Shown here one piece after another: positions 47,006 through 55,880 of a DNA stretch of 64,000 bases. The notes under the pieces were generated by a model. That model was given only the letters and a program-made list of their open reading frames with translations, was not told the DNA's origin and searched no databases. The position numbers and the translations under genes are program-made. The stretch covers positions 27,240-91,239 of the forward strand of contig NZ_LYPA01000026.1 in NCBI RefSeq assembly GCF_001675045.1, in the 5' to 3' direction. This DNA comes from Paenibacillus oryzae. Lineage in GTDB: Bacteria > Bacillota > Bacilli > Paenibacillales > Paenibacillaceae. Each line of letters starts with the position of its first letter. Positions within the stretch are counted from its first letter, which is position 1.

Positions 47006-48061
47006 CTATTTATTTGCGCCCAAAGCACTAACCGTTTCGTTAAGCCAATTCAGAAAGCGCTCCTTCTCCTCAAACTGCGGAAAATGTGCGGAATCCTCGA
47101 ACAGAACAAACTCCTTTTTCGGGGCCTGCAGCTCGTCAAAATAATGCTCCGCCGCTTTCGCGGACGTCATGTAATCGTATTGCCCCATCACAAAATAAAC
47201 GGGGAGCTGCAATTGCTTGACGAGAGAGGGCAACGGATATTCGGCCTCCTCCTTAAGCAGCTGATCTTGCGTTTCTTTGATGCCAAAGAGATAACGGAGC
47301 ACGTCGAGCCCGTTGTATTCCGTGCTTGTCAGGAAACCTGTGTAATAGTCCTTGTTGTCATTAATAAGTCTGGATGCGCCGCCGTATTTGCGAATCAAAT
47401 TTCTCGGAACGTATACGCCGCCCGTTTCGATAGACTCGCGCATCCCCTCCAGCCTGTCTGCATCCTTGGCATTGCCCTCTGCCTGAGCCTGAAGGATGGC
47501 GTAATTCAAGCCATCCAGCTCGCTTTCCACCGTGTCGGAAACTTGACCTATCCCGATATAGGCGTGAAACTTCTCAGGCGCCTTGGCTGCTGCCTTTATT
47601 CCAATATAGGTACCGAAGGAATGACCGGCGAGCAGCACCTTGCTTTGCCCCAGCTCTTCAGCAACATAATCGGTCAGAGACAACAAATCGTCTACAAGGA
47701 CATCCGTTGTCAGGTCGGAATAATCCTCCCCGAAATGATACGACTTTCCAGTTCCTCGCTGATCGTAATGAACGATTGTGTACTCCTTTTCCCATTCCTT
47801 CTGATACTTTCTGACATAAGGGATTTCCGAAGCCCCAGGTCCACCATGCACAAAAAGCAGAACAGGATTGTTCCGATCCATTCCGCGAATCATAATCTGA
47901 TGATCAGCCCCGTTAATCTTCACCTTTTCAAAACGGGTAATGCTGTTTTCGCCAGCGATAGATGGGGTCCAGGTTGGAAAAAACAGAAACAGAAGCAGTA
48001 ACCCCGCTGCCGACAGCAACGTCCGCTTGATTGCTTTCAGCAGCCCTTTTTTACGAAGCAT
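47006..48061 (-). CDS. Alpha/beta hydrolase, proline iminopeptidase-like, membrane-anchored
   Basis: A 351-residue serine hydrolase. A basic start and a helix at ~13-30 indicate a signal anchor. Core motifs are LFVHGGPGASEIPYV (oxyanion region), YDQRGTGKSYHFG, the nucleophile elbow LLAGHSFGTYIG (Ser), an Asp in GQYDYMTS and the His in FEDSAHFPQFE. HGGPG and DQRGTG are hallmarks of the S33 proline iminopeptidase group, but the substrate is uncertain. ATG 48061 follows AAGGAG; it lies between nadA and nadB with no evident functional link. Confidence 0.88.
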   Translation of the reverse strand: MLRKKGLLKAIKRTLLSAAGLLLLFLFFPTWTPSIAGENSITRFEKVKINGADHQIMIRGMDRNNPVLLFVHGGPGASEIPYVRKYQKEWEKEYTIVHYDQRGTGKSYHFGEDYSDLTTDVLVDDLLSLTDYVAEELGQSKVLLAGHSFGTYIGIKAAAKAPEKFHAYIGIGQVSDTVESELDGLNYAILQAQAEGNAKDADRLEGMRESIETGGVYVPRNLIRKYGGASRLINDNKDYYTGFLTSTEYNGLDVLRYLFGIKETQDQLLKEEAEYPLPSLVKQLQLPVYFVMGQYDYMTSAKAAEHYFDELQAPKKEFVLFEDSAHFPQFEEKERFLNWLNETVSALGANK

Positions 48062-48221
48062 AATTCTCTCCTTCAGAAACATTCAGGGCATGGCTGCCTC
48101 CGAAACCGCCGGATGGTCGCCATGCCCTCTAAAGTCAGTTATTGCCTATCTATTTCAGACTCCATCAAGCAGCTTGCCTCACCCTGCAGTCCTTCCTATT
48201 GCACGCTAATGAACATCATTG

Positions 48222-49160
48222 CTATTTCACTTGCAGCATGCGCTCTAGTGACAAGCGGGCTTGATCCGCAACGTGCGGCGGTACATAAATCTGCGGCTGC
48301 ATCGTTTCAAGCGCCTTGACAAGCTTCTTGAGGTTATTCACCTTCATGTTGGGACAAACCAAATATTTGGATGCAAAATGGAACGTTTTGTCCGGGCTGT
48401 CGAGTCTGAGCTGATAACCCGTTCCATCCTCCGTACCTACGATAAATTCCTTGCAATCGGATTCCTTGCAATATTTAATAATCGCCGTTGTGCTGCCGAC
48501 AAAATCGCCCAGTTCAACAACCTCGGGACGGCATTCCGGGTGTACGACAAATTGAGCGCCCGGATGTTTGGCCTTCATTTCCTCAACATCCTTGACCGTC
48601 AGCATGTCGTGGGTATTGCAGTAGCCTTCCCAAATGATCATTTTTTTGTCCGTATTCTGCTGAACGTAATGGCCCAGATTTTTGTCCGGCACCCAGATGA
48701 CTTCGTCGCCTTCGACCGAATTCACTACCTTGACGGCGTTGGCCGAGGTGCAGCAAATATCCGTTTCGGCTTTGATTTCAGCGGAGGAGTTAATGTACGT
48801 CACCACTGTGGCGTTTGGATGTTGGGCCTTCAGCTTGCGCAAGCCATCCACATTGACCATGTCGGCCATGGGACAACCCGCTCGTTCGTCGGGAATAATG
48901 ACCGTTTTGTTAGGAGCCAGTATTTTGGCGCTTTCTCCCATAAAATGAACGCCGCAAAACACGATGACATCGGCATCCGTTGCCGCTGCCTTCTGGGCCA
49001 GCAGAAAGGAATCGCCCCTGAAATCGGCAACCTCCTGAATTTCGTCCCGCTGATAATAATGGGCAAGAATGATGGCATTGCGTTCCTTCTTCAATTGCAT
49101 CAGCCGTTCGCGCAGCTCGCGGGTCTGCTCCGCCTTACGCTCCAGTGCCAGTGCTTCCAC
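48222..49160 (-). CDS. nadA: Quinolinate synthase
   Basis: A 312-residue iron-sulfur enzyme condensing iminoaspartate and dihydroxyacetone phosphate to quinolinate. It shows IILAHYYQRDEIQEVADFRGDSF, CGVHFMGESAKIL, PDERAGCPMADMV, YINSSAEIKAETDICCTSANAV, HPECRPEVVELGDFVGSTTAII, and a C-terminal LVCPNMKVNNL; cysteines of the cluster are present. GTG 49160 is preferred behind GAGGAG. It is separated from nadBC by the hydrolase gene and repeats. Confidence 0.93.
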   Translation of the reverse strand: MEALALERKAEQTRELRERLMQLKKERNAIILAHYYQRDEIQEVADFRGDSFLLAQKAAATDADVIVFCGVHFMGESAKILAPNKTVIIPDERAGCPMADMVNVDGLRKLKAQHPNATVVTYINSSAEIKAETDICCTSANAVKVVNSVEGDEVIWVPDKNLGHYVQQNTDKKMIIWEGYCNTHDMLTVKDVEEMKAKHPGAQFVVHPECRPEVVELGDFVGSTTAIIKYCKESDCKEFIVGTEDGTGYQLRLDSPDKTFHFASKYLVCPNMKVNNLKKLVKALETMQPQIYVPPHVADQARLSLERMLQVK

Positions 49161-49403
49161 GATAACTTCACTCCTCTTATAAGGGATGGCCGCATGACAA
49201 GTAACAAACATGATCTGCGGCGGCTCATTCCGTTATCTGGCAAGTATGCTTTGTGAATAGAAGCACAAAGCAACTAAGCCAATTGCATTTAGTTTGAACG
49301 AATAGGGGGTATTTCATTTGATTAAGACTTAATTTACACTTGCCTGATAGGTCTGTCAATGCATGTGTGATCAATATTACGTCCTCGGGGTAAAAAAACT
49401 CTT

Positions 49404-49889
49404 TTACTCCTGCTCAACCAGCAGCTTCAAGCCTTCAAACATCAAATGCCAGCCCGTACGGGACGCATCGTGGTAATCCTGCGCCGCCTGCAACGCCTCT
49501 TCCTGACTCCAGCCCTCTTCCTTAGGAACAAGTATTTGCTGGGTAAACACCATACGGCATCCACCTTCCTCCCCTTCAATAGAAACCGTTAACGTATCTT
49601 CGGAATCGCTGAATTGAGGCATGCAGAAGGAAAACACCAGCCTGCCGGGAGCCTCAATCTCCACATACCGGCCGATCGCCCTGTAATCCATCCCGTTCCG
49701 ATGGTCAACGATTTCCCAATGTCCTCCAACGGTCAAATCGGCGGTTGCGACTTTATTGGACTCGGCTCTGGTCATAAGCCATTTGCCCATTAATTGCGGA
49801 TTTGTCCAAGCCTCAAACAGCCTCTCAGGGGTTGTCTTGAAGCTGCGGTCCATCATCAATGTAAGATAAGAAGCTTTTTCTTTTTCCAT
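49404..49889 (-). CDS. SRPBCC/AHSA1-domain protein
   Basis: A 161-residue START-like protein. It shows the AHSA1 pattern: FKTTPERLFEAWTNPQLMGKWLM at the start, VGGHWEIVDHRNG, GRYVEIEAPGRLVFSF, and a long C-terminal helix SRTGWHLMFEGLKLLVEQE. Such proteins bind hydrophobic ligands or act as co-chaperones, often as stress or regulatory accessories; the specific role is unknown. ATG 49889 follows GAGG closely. An in-frame upstream extension lacks conserved features. Confidence 0.85.
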   Translation of the reverse strand: MEKEKASYLTLMMDRSFKTTPERLFEAWTNPQLMGKWLMTRAESNKVATADLTVGGHWEIVDHRNGMDYRAIGRYVEIEAPGRLVFSFCMPQFSDSEDTLTVSIEGEEGGCRMVFTQQILVPKEEGWSQEEALQAAQDYHDASRTGWHLMFEGLKLLVEQE

Positions 49890-50020
49890 TATTCCTCGGC
49901 CCCTTTTCTGTTCCGTTCGTGGTGTTCCATTTGAAGATCTCGGTTGTCTCGCTAAATTCAAGGTTCTCTTTTCCGAACCTTTGTCAGACTACGGGGCTCG
50001 AGTATCCCTCTCTCATGACA

Positions 50021-50060
50021 AAAACGCCAAACCTGCATCGGGTCTGCGCTTTATTTTTTT
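50021..50060 (-). terminator. Terminator of the ATPase/nuclease module
   Basis: On minus, AAAGCGCAGACC and GGTTTGGCGTTTTT arms form a hairpin with T-run, 25 bases past the stop of the small gene. On plus it also ends in TTTTTTT. It closely resembles the terminator at 52088-52122 on the other side of the module. Confidence 0.7.
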
Positions 50061-50085
50061 AATCTCCAAATATTGGGCGAATGAA

Positions 50086-50592
50086 TCAAGAAATGAATTC
50101 CAATGCCAAAGAGTTTCCTGTTTTTCTATAAAAATCATATCCAATAACGGTTCCTTCCTGTTGACCTCTACTTCTTGATCTTCGGCTGCTCTCTATCATT
50201 ACAGCTACTTTTATTATACGGTAATCACCACTTATCGTATCTGTACAGAAACATATATGCTCCAGCCATTTCATACCTGCTGACAATTGTTCATTTATTC
50301 GTTCATTGGTTGATGCATTGCTGCTTCTTTTCATCTCTATTAAATATGCTATATTACTATCTTTATCAATTATAATTGCATCACAATCTTTTGGAGGATT
50401 AGCTATTTTATAATCTGCCTGCAAGTATTTAGATAACTTTTTCAAAAGAGGCAAGTTTATGTATATCCCTTGTTTTGATGATACTTTTAAACGTACTTTC
50501 AACTGATACCGGACATTGTTATCCTCTTCAGTCAGAACTGTCTCATGTTCAAATTCCTCGTAGCATTCAGGGTTTAACTTATTCAGATTCAT
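50086..50592 (-). CDS. Small protein with a PD-(D/E)xK-like motif, partner of the ATPase
   Basis: A 168-residue protein I cannot assign to a named family. Residues 70-90 read KDCDAIIIDKDSNIAYLIEM...: Asp71, then 15 residues on Glu86-x-Lys88 at the end of a beta-strand, the spacing and hydrophobic pattern of PD-(D/E)xK nucleases. A Gln (102) in the following helix also fits. It overlaps the ATPase stop by 14 bases, so the two are translationally coupled. AT-rich like its partner. Nuclease function is inferred from the motif only. Confidence 0.75.
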   Translation of the reverse strand: MNLNKLNPECYEEFEHETVLTEEDNNVRYQLKVRLKVSSKQGIYINLPLLKKLSKYLQADYKIANPPKDCDAIIIDKDSNIAYLIEMKRSSNASTNERINEQLSAGMKWLEHICFCTDTISGDYRIIKVAVMIESSRRSRSRGQQEGTVIGYDFYRKTGNSLALEFIS

Positions 50593-51961
50593 TTTGATTC
50601 ACCTTTAATTTATCTCTTTTGCTGGCCCTTTGCTCCAATAAATCTAAATATTCATCTTCAATTTCAGCAATAATTCTATCGAAATTATCAAATGACTCAC
50701 TATCACTTAATAGATTTATTTCTTTAACAGTATTGTCTTCAAAATTATACACCTTTACGTTACTTGCATTCAGTCCATTGGATCTTTCTTCTAGTTCATT
50801 TCTAATCATTATATTTTGAATTTTTTTCACCAAAAAGTCACTGTGAGTAGAAATCACCACTTGTATTCCTTTACTTATAATTAGGTCAATTAACTTGGCG
50901 AACTCTGTTTGATTTGAAGGATGTAAATTCATTTCCGGCTCATCAATAATGATAATATTATGCTTTGTTGAATCCAGATTTTCAAAAAAATAGTCCAAAC
51001 CATATATTGATTTAATAGCAGAAGAAGTAATATCCAGCGGAATAGAGTCAGACTTGTATTTGGTCCTTCCCATTTTAGCTCTAAAATAACTTTTTGATGT
51101 GGCATCATCAACATAGAACCTCCCTTTAATGAGGTTGCTTCTAATGAAAGCCGAAATCTCATTGCTCTTGTCATCAATATCGTACTTTTCAATATTATTA
51201 ATGTAGTTCAAATAATCCGATATCGGTAATGGATATACTTCTGTTAGTTGATTTAAACTTTTAAGCAACTCTACATTCATTTCATTTTTGGATTTATTAA
51301 CAGAGTTTATGGCGTTACTAATAAAATCCAATACCTCTACTTTATTCTGGTTAAGCTGATTTCTGAATACGTTAATCCCAATACGTTCTGCAGGAATATA
51401 AAAGGAATTATTATTTGCACTAATGGCGTTTTCGATCAAACGATTTAACATAAATCGGATAGTAGTGCTCATAGGCGACTTGCCTAAATCTGCAACTTCA
51501 TTAGTACTGGTCAACAATATAGTCGCTTGCTTTTCGCTAACTTCCAAAATAAGATCCATAGAAGCAGCTTTAATCCCAAAACTTTTGATTGCTTCTAAAT
51601 TTAAATATTCTGCAATCTCTTCTCTTGAAATAGATAGCTCGACATTTTCGAATCCGATGGAATCTGATTTAAATACTCTCTTTAATAATTCTAGTTTAGT
51701 CTTGTTAAAGTTAATCTCCATAACAGTTATAAGCTTATCTATAAAATCGCTTTTATCAAACGTAATGCTGCCATAATTAATGATTCTTTTAAATTCATCA
51801 TTACTAAAAAATCCACCAGACATCTTATGTATATTAGACAAAATTCCATATAGCGTATAAGACAAATAGGTTTTGCCCTGGTTATTAGCTCCACAAAGAA
51901 TAGTTAACTTGGAAAAATCAACTGTCGCTTGTTGGATTGGACCTAAATTTCCAATTTTCAA
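50579..51961 (-). CDS. SMC/ABC-like AAA ATPase (AAA_15/AAA_21 type)
   Basis: A 460-residue ATPase. Walker A is GANNQGKT (24-31), Walker B IIIIDEPEMNLHP (Asp340, Glu341), and the switch region VVISTHSDFLVKK (His373). The signature motif is degenerate (DITSSAIKS, 310-318) in place of LSGGQ, as in many defence-type ATPases. FYIPAERIG (187-195) is typical of this group. The coiled-coil region is short. With the overlapping nuclease-like gene it forms a compact AT-rich module between unrelated housekeeping genes. Confidence 0.88.
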   Translation of the reverse strand: MKIGNLGPIQQATVDFSKLTILCGANNQGKTYLSYTLYGILSNIHKMSGGFFSNDEFKRIINYGSITFDKSDFIDKLITVMEINFNKTKLELLKRVFKSDSIGFENVELSISREEIAEYLNLEAIKSFGIKAASMDLILEVSEKQATILLTSTNEVADLGKSPMSTTIRFMLNRLIENAISANNNSFYIPAERIGINVFRNQLNQNKVEVLDFISNAINSVNKSKNEMNVELLKSLNQLTEVYPLPISDYLNYINNIEKYDIDDKSNEISAFIRSNLIKGRFYVDDATSKSYFRAKMGRTKYKSDSIPLDITSSAIKSIYGLDYFFENLDSTKHNIIIIDEPEMNLHPSNQTEFAKLIDLIISKGIQVVISTHSDFLVKKIQNIMIRNELEERSNGLNASNVKVYNFEDNTVKEINLLSDSESFDNFDRIIAEIEDEYLDLLEQRASKRDKLKVNQNESE

Positions 51962-52087
51962 TTAAATCCCTCCCTATCTAGTCCTCATACTATCATACCC
52001 TACGGATTAATTAAATATTCGCCAGTTTGATTAACCTATGTAAAAACATTTAAACAAACAAAAATAACTGATACGCCCTACCCTAAG

Positions 52088-52122
52088 AAAAAGCGCCAAA
52101 CCCGTAACCGGTCTGGCGCTTT
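52088..52122 (-). terminator. Terminator of the nucleoside transporter operon
   Basis: On minus, AAAGCGCCAGACC and GGTTTGGCGCTTTTT form a strong hairpin with T-run, 17 bases past the last permease stop. Confidence 0.85.
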
Positions 52123-52138
52123 ACCCATTGCTTATAGG

Positions 52139-53092
52139 CTATCTGCGGCCTGGATCATATGGCTGGCCTAGCGCGGCTGGCGCGCTGGAGCGTCCTACTG
52201 CACCCGCAAGTACGATCAGCGTAAGCACATAAGGCAGCATATAGAATACTTCCGTCGGAATTTGACTGGCCATATCAAACAGCTGCGCAAAATTGCGAAG
52301 CGCCTGCGCCATCCCGAAAAACAATGCGGCTCCCGCCAAGCCAAGCGGATTCCATTTGCCGAATATAAGGGCGGCAAGCGCAATAAAGCCTTGCCCCGAA
52401 ATCGTATTGTGCGCAAAATTGCTTGTTGTGGTGAGCGCAATGGTTGCTCCGCCAAGACCGGCCAACGCACCGCTCAGCATAACGCCGATGTAACGGTATT
52501 TGGCCACGCTGATCCCCACCGTGTCAGCCGAGCTCGGATGCTCGCCGACCGCGCGAAGACGCAGCCCGAATGGCGTTTTGAACAATACGAAATAGCTGAC
52601 CACAACCAGAACGATTGCAATATAGGTTGGCGGATAAGCTCTAAAAAAGCCTTCGCCGATAATTGGAATTTTCGACAGGAAAGGAATTGCCTGCTTGTGG
52701 AAAACCTCCACAAGCTGTCCCGTCTGCGCGGACCCTTCATACAGGCTGCGGGTAAAGTAGATGGCGGAGCCTAACGCCAGTATATTGATGACGACGCCAA
52801 CAACGGTCTGGTCTGATTTAAACGTAACGGTCGCAACCGCGTGCAGCAGCGAGATCAAAACGCCGTAAATCAGTCCGGCAAGCATGCCGATCCAGGGCGA
52901 CATGCCACCCATGCCATATTGCGTGGCATAGTCAGTCGCTACGGCTGCCGCAAATGCGCCGGATACCATAAGCCCCTCCAGGCCGATATTGACAACGCCG
53001 GATCGCTCGGAAAACATGCCGCCGAGTGCGGCAAAGATCAGCGCCGTAGAAAAAACCATGGTAATATTTATTAATTGACCCAATACTTCCAT
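52139..53092 (-). CDS. Nucleoside ABC transporter permease (NupQ/YufQ-like)
   Basis: A 317-residue BPD_transp_2-family permease with about eight to ten hydrophobic helices. It begins with TALIFAALGGMFSERSGVVNIGLEGLMVSGAF, a hallmark of BMP-associated permeases, and has GLRLRAVGEHPSSADTVGISVAKYRYIGVMLSGALAGLGG. It starts one base after the partner permease ends. It is the second membrane subunit of a purine-nucleoside importer. Confidence 0.93.
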   Translation of the reverse strand: MEVLGQLINITMVFSTALIFAALGGMFSERSGVVNIGLEGLMVSGAFAAAVATDYATQYGMGGMSPWIGMLAGLIYGVLISLLHAVATVTFKSDQTVVGVVINILALGSAIYFTRSLYEGSAQTGQLVEVFHKQAIPFLSKIPIIGEGFFRAYPPTYIAIVLVVVSYFVLFKTPFGLRLRAVGEHPSSADTVGISVAKYRYIGVMLSGALAGLGGATIALTTTSNFAHNTISGQGFIALAALIFGKWNPLGLAGAALFFGMAQALRNFAQLFDMASQIPTEVFYMLPYVLTLIVLAGAVGRSSAPAALGQPYDPGRR

Positions 53093-53093
53093 G

Positions 53094-54176
53094 CTACGCC
53101 GCCTCCTTTGACTTGTCGGACCGTTTGAGTTTCAGCGGTTTGAGTATAAATTTGACAATGCCGTGTGCGGCGACAAAGAAAATAACGGAGCCAATTACAA
53201 TCCGTACAATTTCCGAAGGGACGCCTGCGCCAAAGCTCATGCCATTGGAGCCGTAGCTTAAACCGCCGAACAACACAGCGCCCAGGAGCACGCCAATTGG
53301 CGTATTGCCGCCCAGAAGCGCAACGGCGATGCCGTCGAAGCCATAGCCTACCGAAGCGGCAAGAACCGTCTGATTGCCGAATACGCCCAAAATTTCGAAT
53401 ACGCCGCCAAGTCCGGCGAACACGCCGCTGATAAACATGGATTTAACGATTGTGCGGTTTACGTTCATGCCCGCATAGAGCGCAGCATCCGGATTATGGC
53501 CAACCGCGCGAAGCTCATACCCCTGCTTCGTGCGCCACAGCAGAATGTAAAATACCAGCACGCAAGCCAAAGCCACAAACGTGCCCCAATGCATACGCGC
53601 CTTGTCCATGAGCTGAACCAGCCAATCAATGGACATTAACGCCGATTCATGCACGTTCCGGGATTTCTGCTGTCCTGGCTCAAGCAGAAACTTGGTGACG
53701 ATATAGTTGGCCAAATAAAGCGCCGTCCAGTTCAGCATAATGGATGAAATAACCTCGTTGACCCCTCGTTTTGCTTTGAGGTAACCAACAAGCCCCGCCC
53801 ACAAGCCGCCAAACAGAGCGCCTGTCAGAATGGCAAGCGGACCATGCAGATACCAGGGAAGATCCAGCAGCACGCCAATCAGCGTCGCCCCCGTCATCCC
53901 CATAATGAATTGACCTTCAACGCCAATATTGAACAGGCCAGTCCGGAATGCAAAAGCTACGGCAAGGCCGGTAAAAATAAGCGGCGTAATGGCGCGAATC
54001 GTTTCTCCCATATGGTAGGAACTGCCGAAAACCCGTTTGAACAAGGAGCCATAAGCCAACAGGGGATCATAGCCTCCCGCCAGCATGGCAAGAGCACCGA
54101 CCAGAAGCCCCAGCAGAATGGAAACCAGAGGTACCAGCAGGGACGACTTGTTAAAAATCTTTTTAATCATTTCCAT
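53094..54176 (-). CDS. Nucleoside ABC transporter permease (NupP/YufP-like)
   Basis: A 360-residue BPD_transp_2 permease. It shows LLPLVSILLGLLVGALAML-like first helix, FRTGLFNIGVEGQFIMGMTGATLIG, KAKRGVNEVISSIMLNW, ELRAVGHNPDAALYAGMNVNRTIVKSMFISGVFAGLGG and a typical C-terminus. It starts 6 bases after the ATPase gene stop, so ATPase and both permeases are tightly coupled. Confidence 0.93.
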   Translation of the reverse strand: MEMIKKIFNKSSLLVPLVSILLGLLVGALAMLAGGYDPLLAYGSLFKRVFGSSYHMGETIRAITPLIFTGLAVAFAFRTGLFNIGVEGQFIMGMTGATLIGVLLDLPWYLHGPLAILTGALFGGLWAGLVGYLKAKRGVNEVISSIMLNWTALYLANYIVTKFLLEPGQQKSRNVHESALMSIDWLVQLMDKARMHWGTFVALACVLVFYILLWRTKQGYELRAVGHNPDAALYAGMNVNRTIVKSMFISGVFAGLGGVFEILGVFGNQTVLAASVGYGFDGIAVALLGGNTPIGVLLGAVLFGGLSYGSNGMSFGAGVPSEIVRIVIGSVIFFVAAHGIVKFILKPLKLKRSDKSKEAA

Positions 54177-54181
54177 CTCTG

Positions 54182-55711
54182 CTATCCCTCCCTTTTTCCG
54201 CTGCCGGTCATCAACAGGCCAAGCTTGGCGTCATCGCGCTCATGGGCATCCACTTCGCCGGTCAGCCTGCCTTCAAACATAACGGCAATCCGGTCGCTTA
54301 ACGCATACAGCTCGTCCAGCTCAAAGGAAATGAGCAGAATTGCTTTCCCTTGATTACGGGCTTCCACCAGCCGTTTATGAACGAATTCAATCGCTCCGAT
54401 ATCCAAACCGCGTGTAGGCTGTACAGCAATGAGCAAATCCGGATTTTTGTGCAGCTCGCGGGCAATAATCGCTTTTTGCTGATTGCCGCCCGACAGCGCT
54501 CTGGCATGGGTGGAGATGCCGGAGGAGCGCACGTCAAACTCCGTAACCAGCTCCTGCGCCGTTTTGTCCATCATTTTGAAATCGAGAAAGCCGTGGCGGC
54601 CATAACGCTCGTCAAAATACGTACCCAAAATCATATTTTCACTGAGCGAAAAATCGAGCACCAGACCATGCTTGTGACGATCCTCTGGAATATGCCCTAC
54701 ACCGCTTTTGCTGATTTCCCGCGGTGTCAGGTGTGTAATGTCATTGCCATTCAGCGTAACCGTGCCGCCATGCGTCTTGCGCATCCCCGTAATGCCGTAG
54801 ATCAGCTCGCTTTGGCCGTTGCCGTCTACGCCGGCGATGCCCAGAATCTCACCCGCCCGGATTTGAAAGGTCATGCCGTTTAACACTTTTTTGCCTTGAT
54901 CTCCGTTCATGGTCAGATCACGCACATCAAGCACAACGTCGCCCGGATTGGACTGCTGCTTCTCAACCTTGAAGGAAACATCGCGTCCCACCATAAGCCC
55001 GGCCAGCTTCTCCTCCGTCGCATCAGCCATGTCGTCAACCGTTGCAACCACCTTGCCGCGCCGAATAACCGTTACAGCATCCGCAAGCGCCATAACCTCT
55101 TTGAGCTTATGCGTAATGATGATAATGGATTTGCCTTCTGCCGCCAGGCCACGGATGATCTCCAACAGCTCTTCGATTTCCTGAACCGTCAAAACAGCCG
55201 TTGGTTCATCAAAAATAACGATGTCCGCGCCTCTGTAAAGCGTCTTCAAAATCTCCACGCGCTGCTGCATGCCAACCGTAATATCTTGAATCCGCACCTG
55301 CGGATCTACTTTCAATCCATATTGCTCGGAAATTTCCTTCACCTTGCGGTTCGCGAGCTTGTAATCTATTGTTAATCCTTTTTGAGGCTCTTCTCCAAGC
55401 ACAATGTTTTCTGCAACTGTAAACGGCTGAACCAGCTTGAAATGCTGATGCACCATCCCGATGCCAAGCTCAATCGCTTTGGAAGCGCCGCTAATAACGG
55501 TTTGTTTGCCATTAATCCAGATTTCACCTTCATCTGGCTGATACAGTCCAAACAGAATATTCATAAGCGTAGATTTGCCGGCGCCATTTTCGCCAAGCAA
55601 AGCATGAATTTGACCTTTTTTTAACTCGAAATCAATGGAGTCGTTCGCTACAAGACCTGGAAAACGTTTTGTAATTCCTTTTAGCTGCACGACTGTTTCG
55701 TTCTGATTCAT
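54182..55711 (-). CDS. Nucleoside ABC transporter ATPase (NupO/YufO-like)
   Basis: A 509-residue protein with two ABC domains, as in sugar and nucleoside importers of the RbsA/YufO group. The first domain has GENGAGKSTLMN, MQQRVEILKTLYRGADIVIFDEPTAVL; the second has VDGNGQSELIYGI, LSGGNQQKAIIARELHKNPDLLI, with a substituted Walker B (VQPTRGLDIGA) typical for domain two. ATG 55711 is chosen because the domain follows; a long in-frame upstream stretch is not conserved. Confidence 0.95.
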   Translation of the reverse strand: MNQNETVVQLKGITKRFPGLVANDSIDFELKKGQIHALLGENGAGKSTLMNILFGLYQPDEGEIWINGKQTVISGASKAIELGIGMVHQHFKLVQPFTVAENIVLGEEPQKGLTIDYKLANRKVKEISEQYGLKVDPQVRIQDITVGMQQRVEILKTLYRGADIVIFDEPTAVLTVQEIEELLEIIRGLAAEGKSIIIITHKLKEVMALADAVTVIRRGKVVATVDDMADATEEKLAGLMVGRDVSFKVEKQQSNPGDVVLDVRDLTMNGDQGKKVLNGMTFQIRAGEILGIAGVDGNGQSELIYGITGMRKTHGGTVTLNGNDITHLTPREISKSGVGHIPEDRHKHGLVLDFSLSENMILGTYFDERYGRHGFLDFKMMDKTAQELVTEFDVRSSGISTHARALSGGNQQKAIIARELHKNPDLLIAVQPTRGLDIGAIEFVHKRLVEARNQGKAILLISFELDELYALSDRIAVMFEGRLTGEVDAHERDDAKLGLLMTGSGKREG

Positions 55712-55781
55712 TCCGCTACCATCTCCCGGAATCGACCTGTTTGACCGACTTATTAGTCCCATACCTAAAAGTGAAACAGGA

Positions 55782-55807
55782 CAAGACCGGTCATATGGCC
55801 GGTCTTG
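55782..55807 (-). promoter_or_regulatory. Hairpin between the binding-protein and ATPase genes
   Basis: CAAGACCGG and CCGGTCTTG arms, extended by two more pairs to a 4-nt ATAT loop, lie 74 bases past the binding-protein stop. There is no U-run downstream on minus. As for the sugar operon at 3496-3539, this fits mRNA stabilisation or partial termination that favours the binding protein. Confidence 0.7.
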
Positions 55808-55880
55808 CCTTATTGCCGCATACAACGGCGCAACGCTTAAAAGAGGGTATTCAACCTTCTTTAGCCTTGAAGTTTATTAC

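Noticed and set aside
49161..49330. NiaR operator upstream of nadA
   Set aside because: No convincing palindromic GTGTC-type site was found; only a single weak half-site-like stretch.
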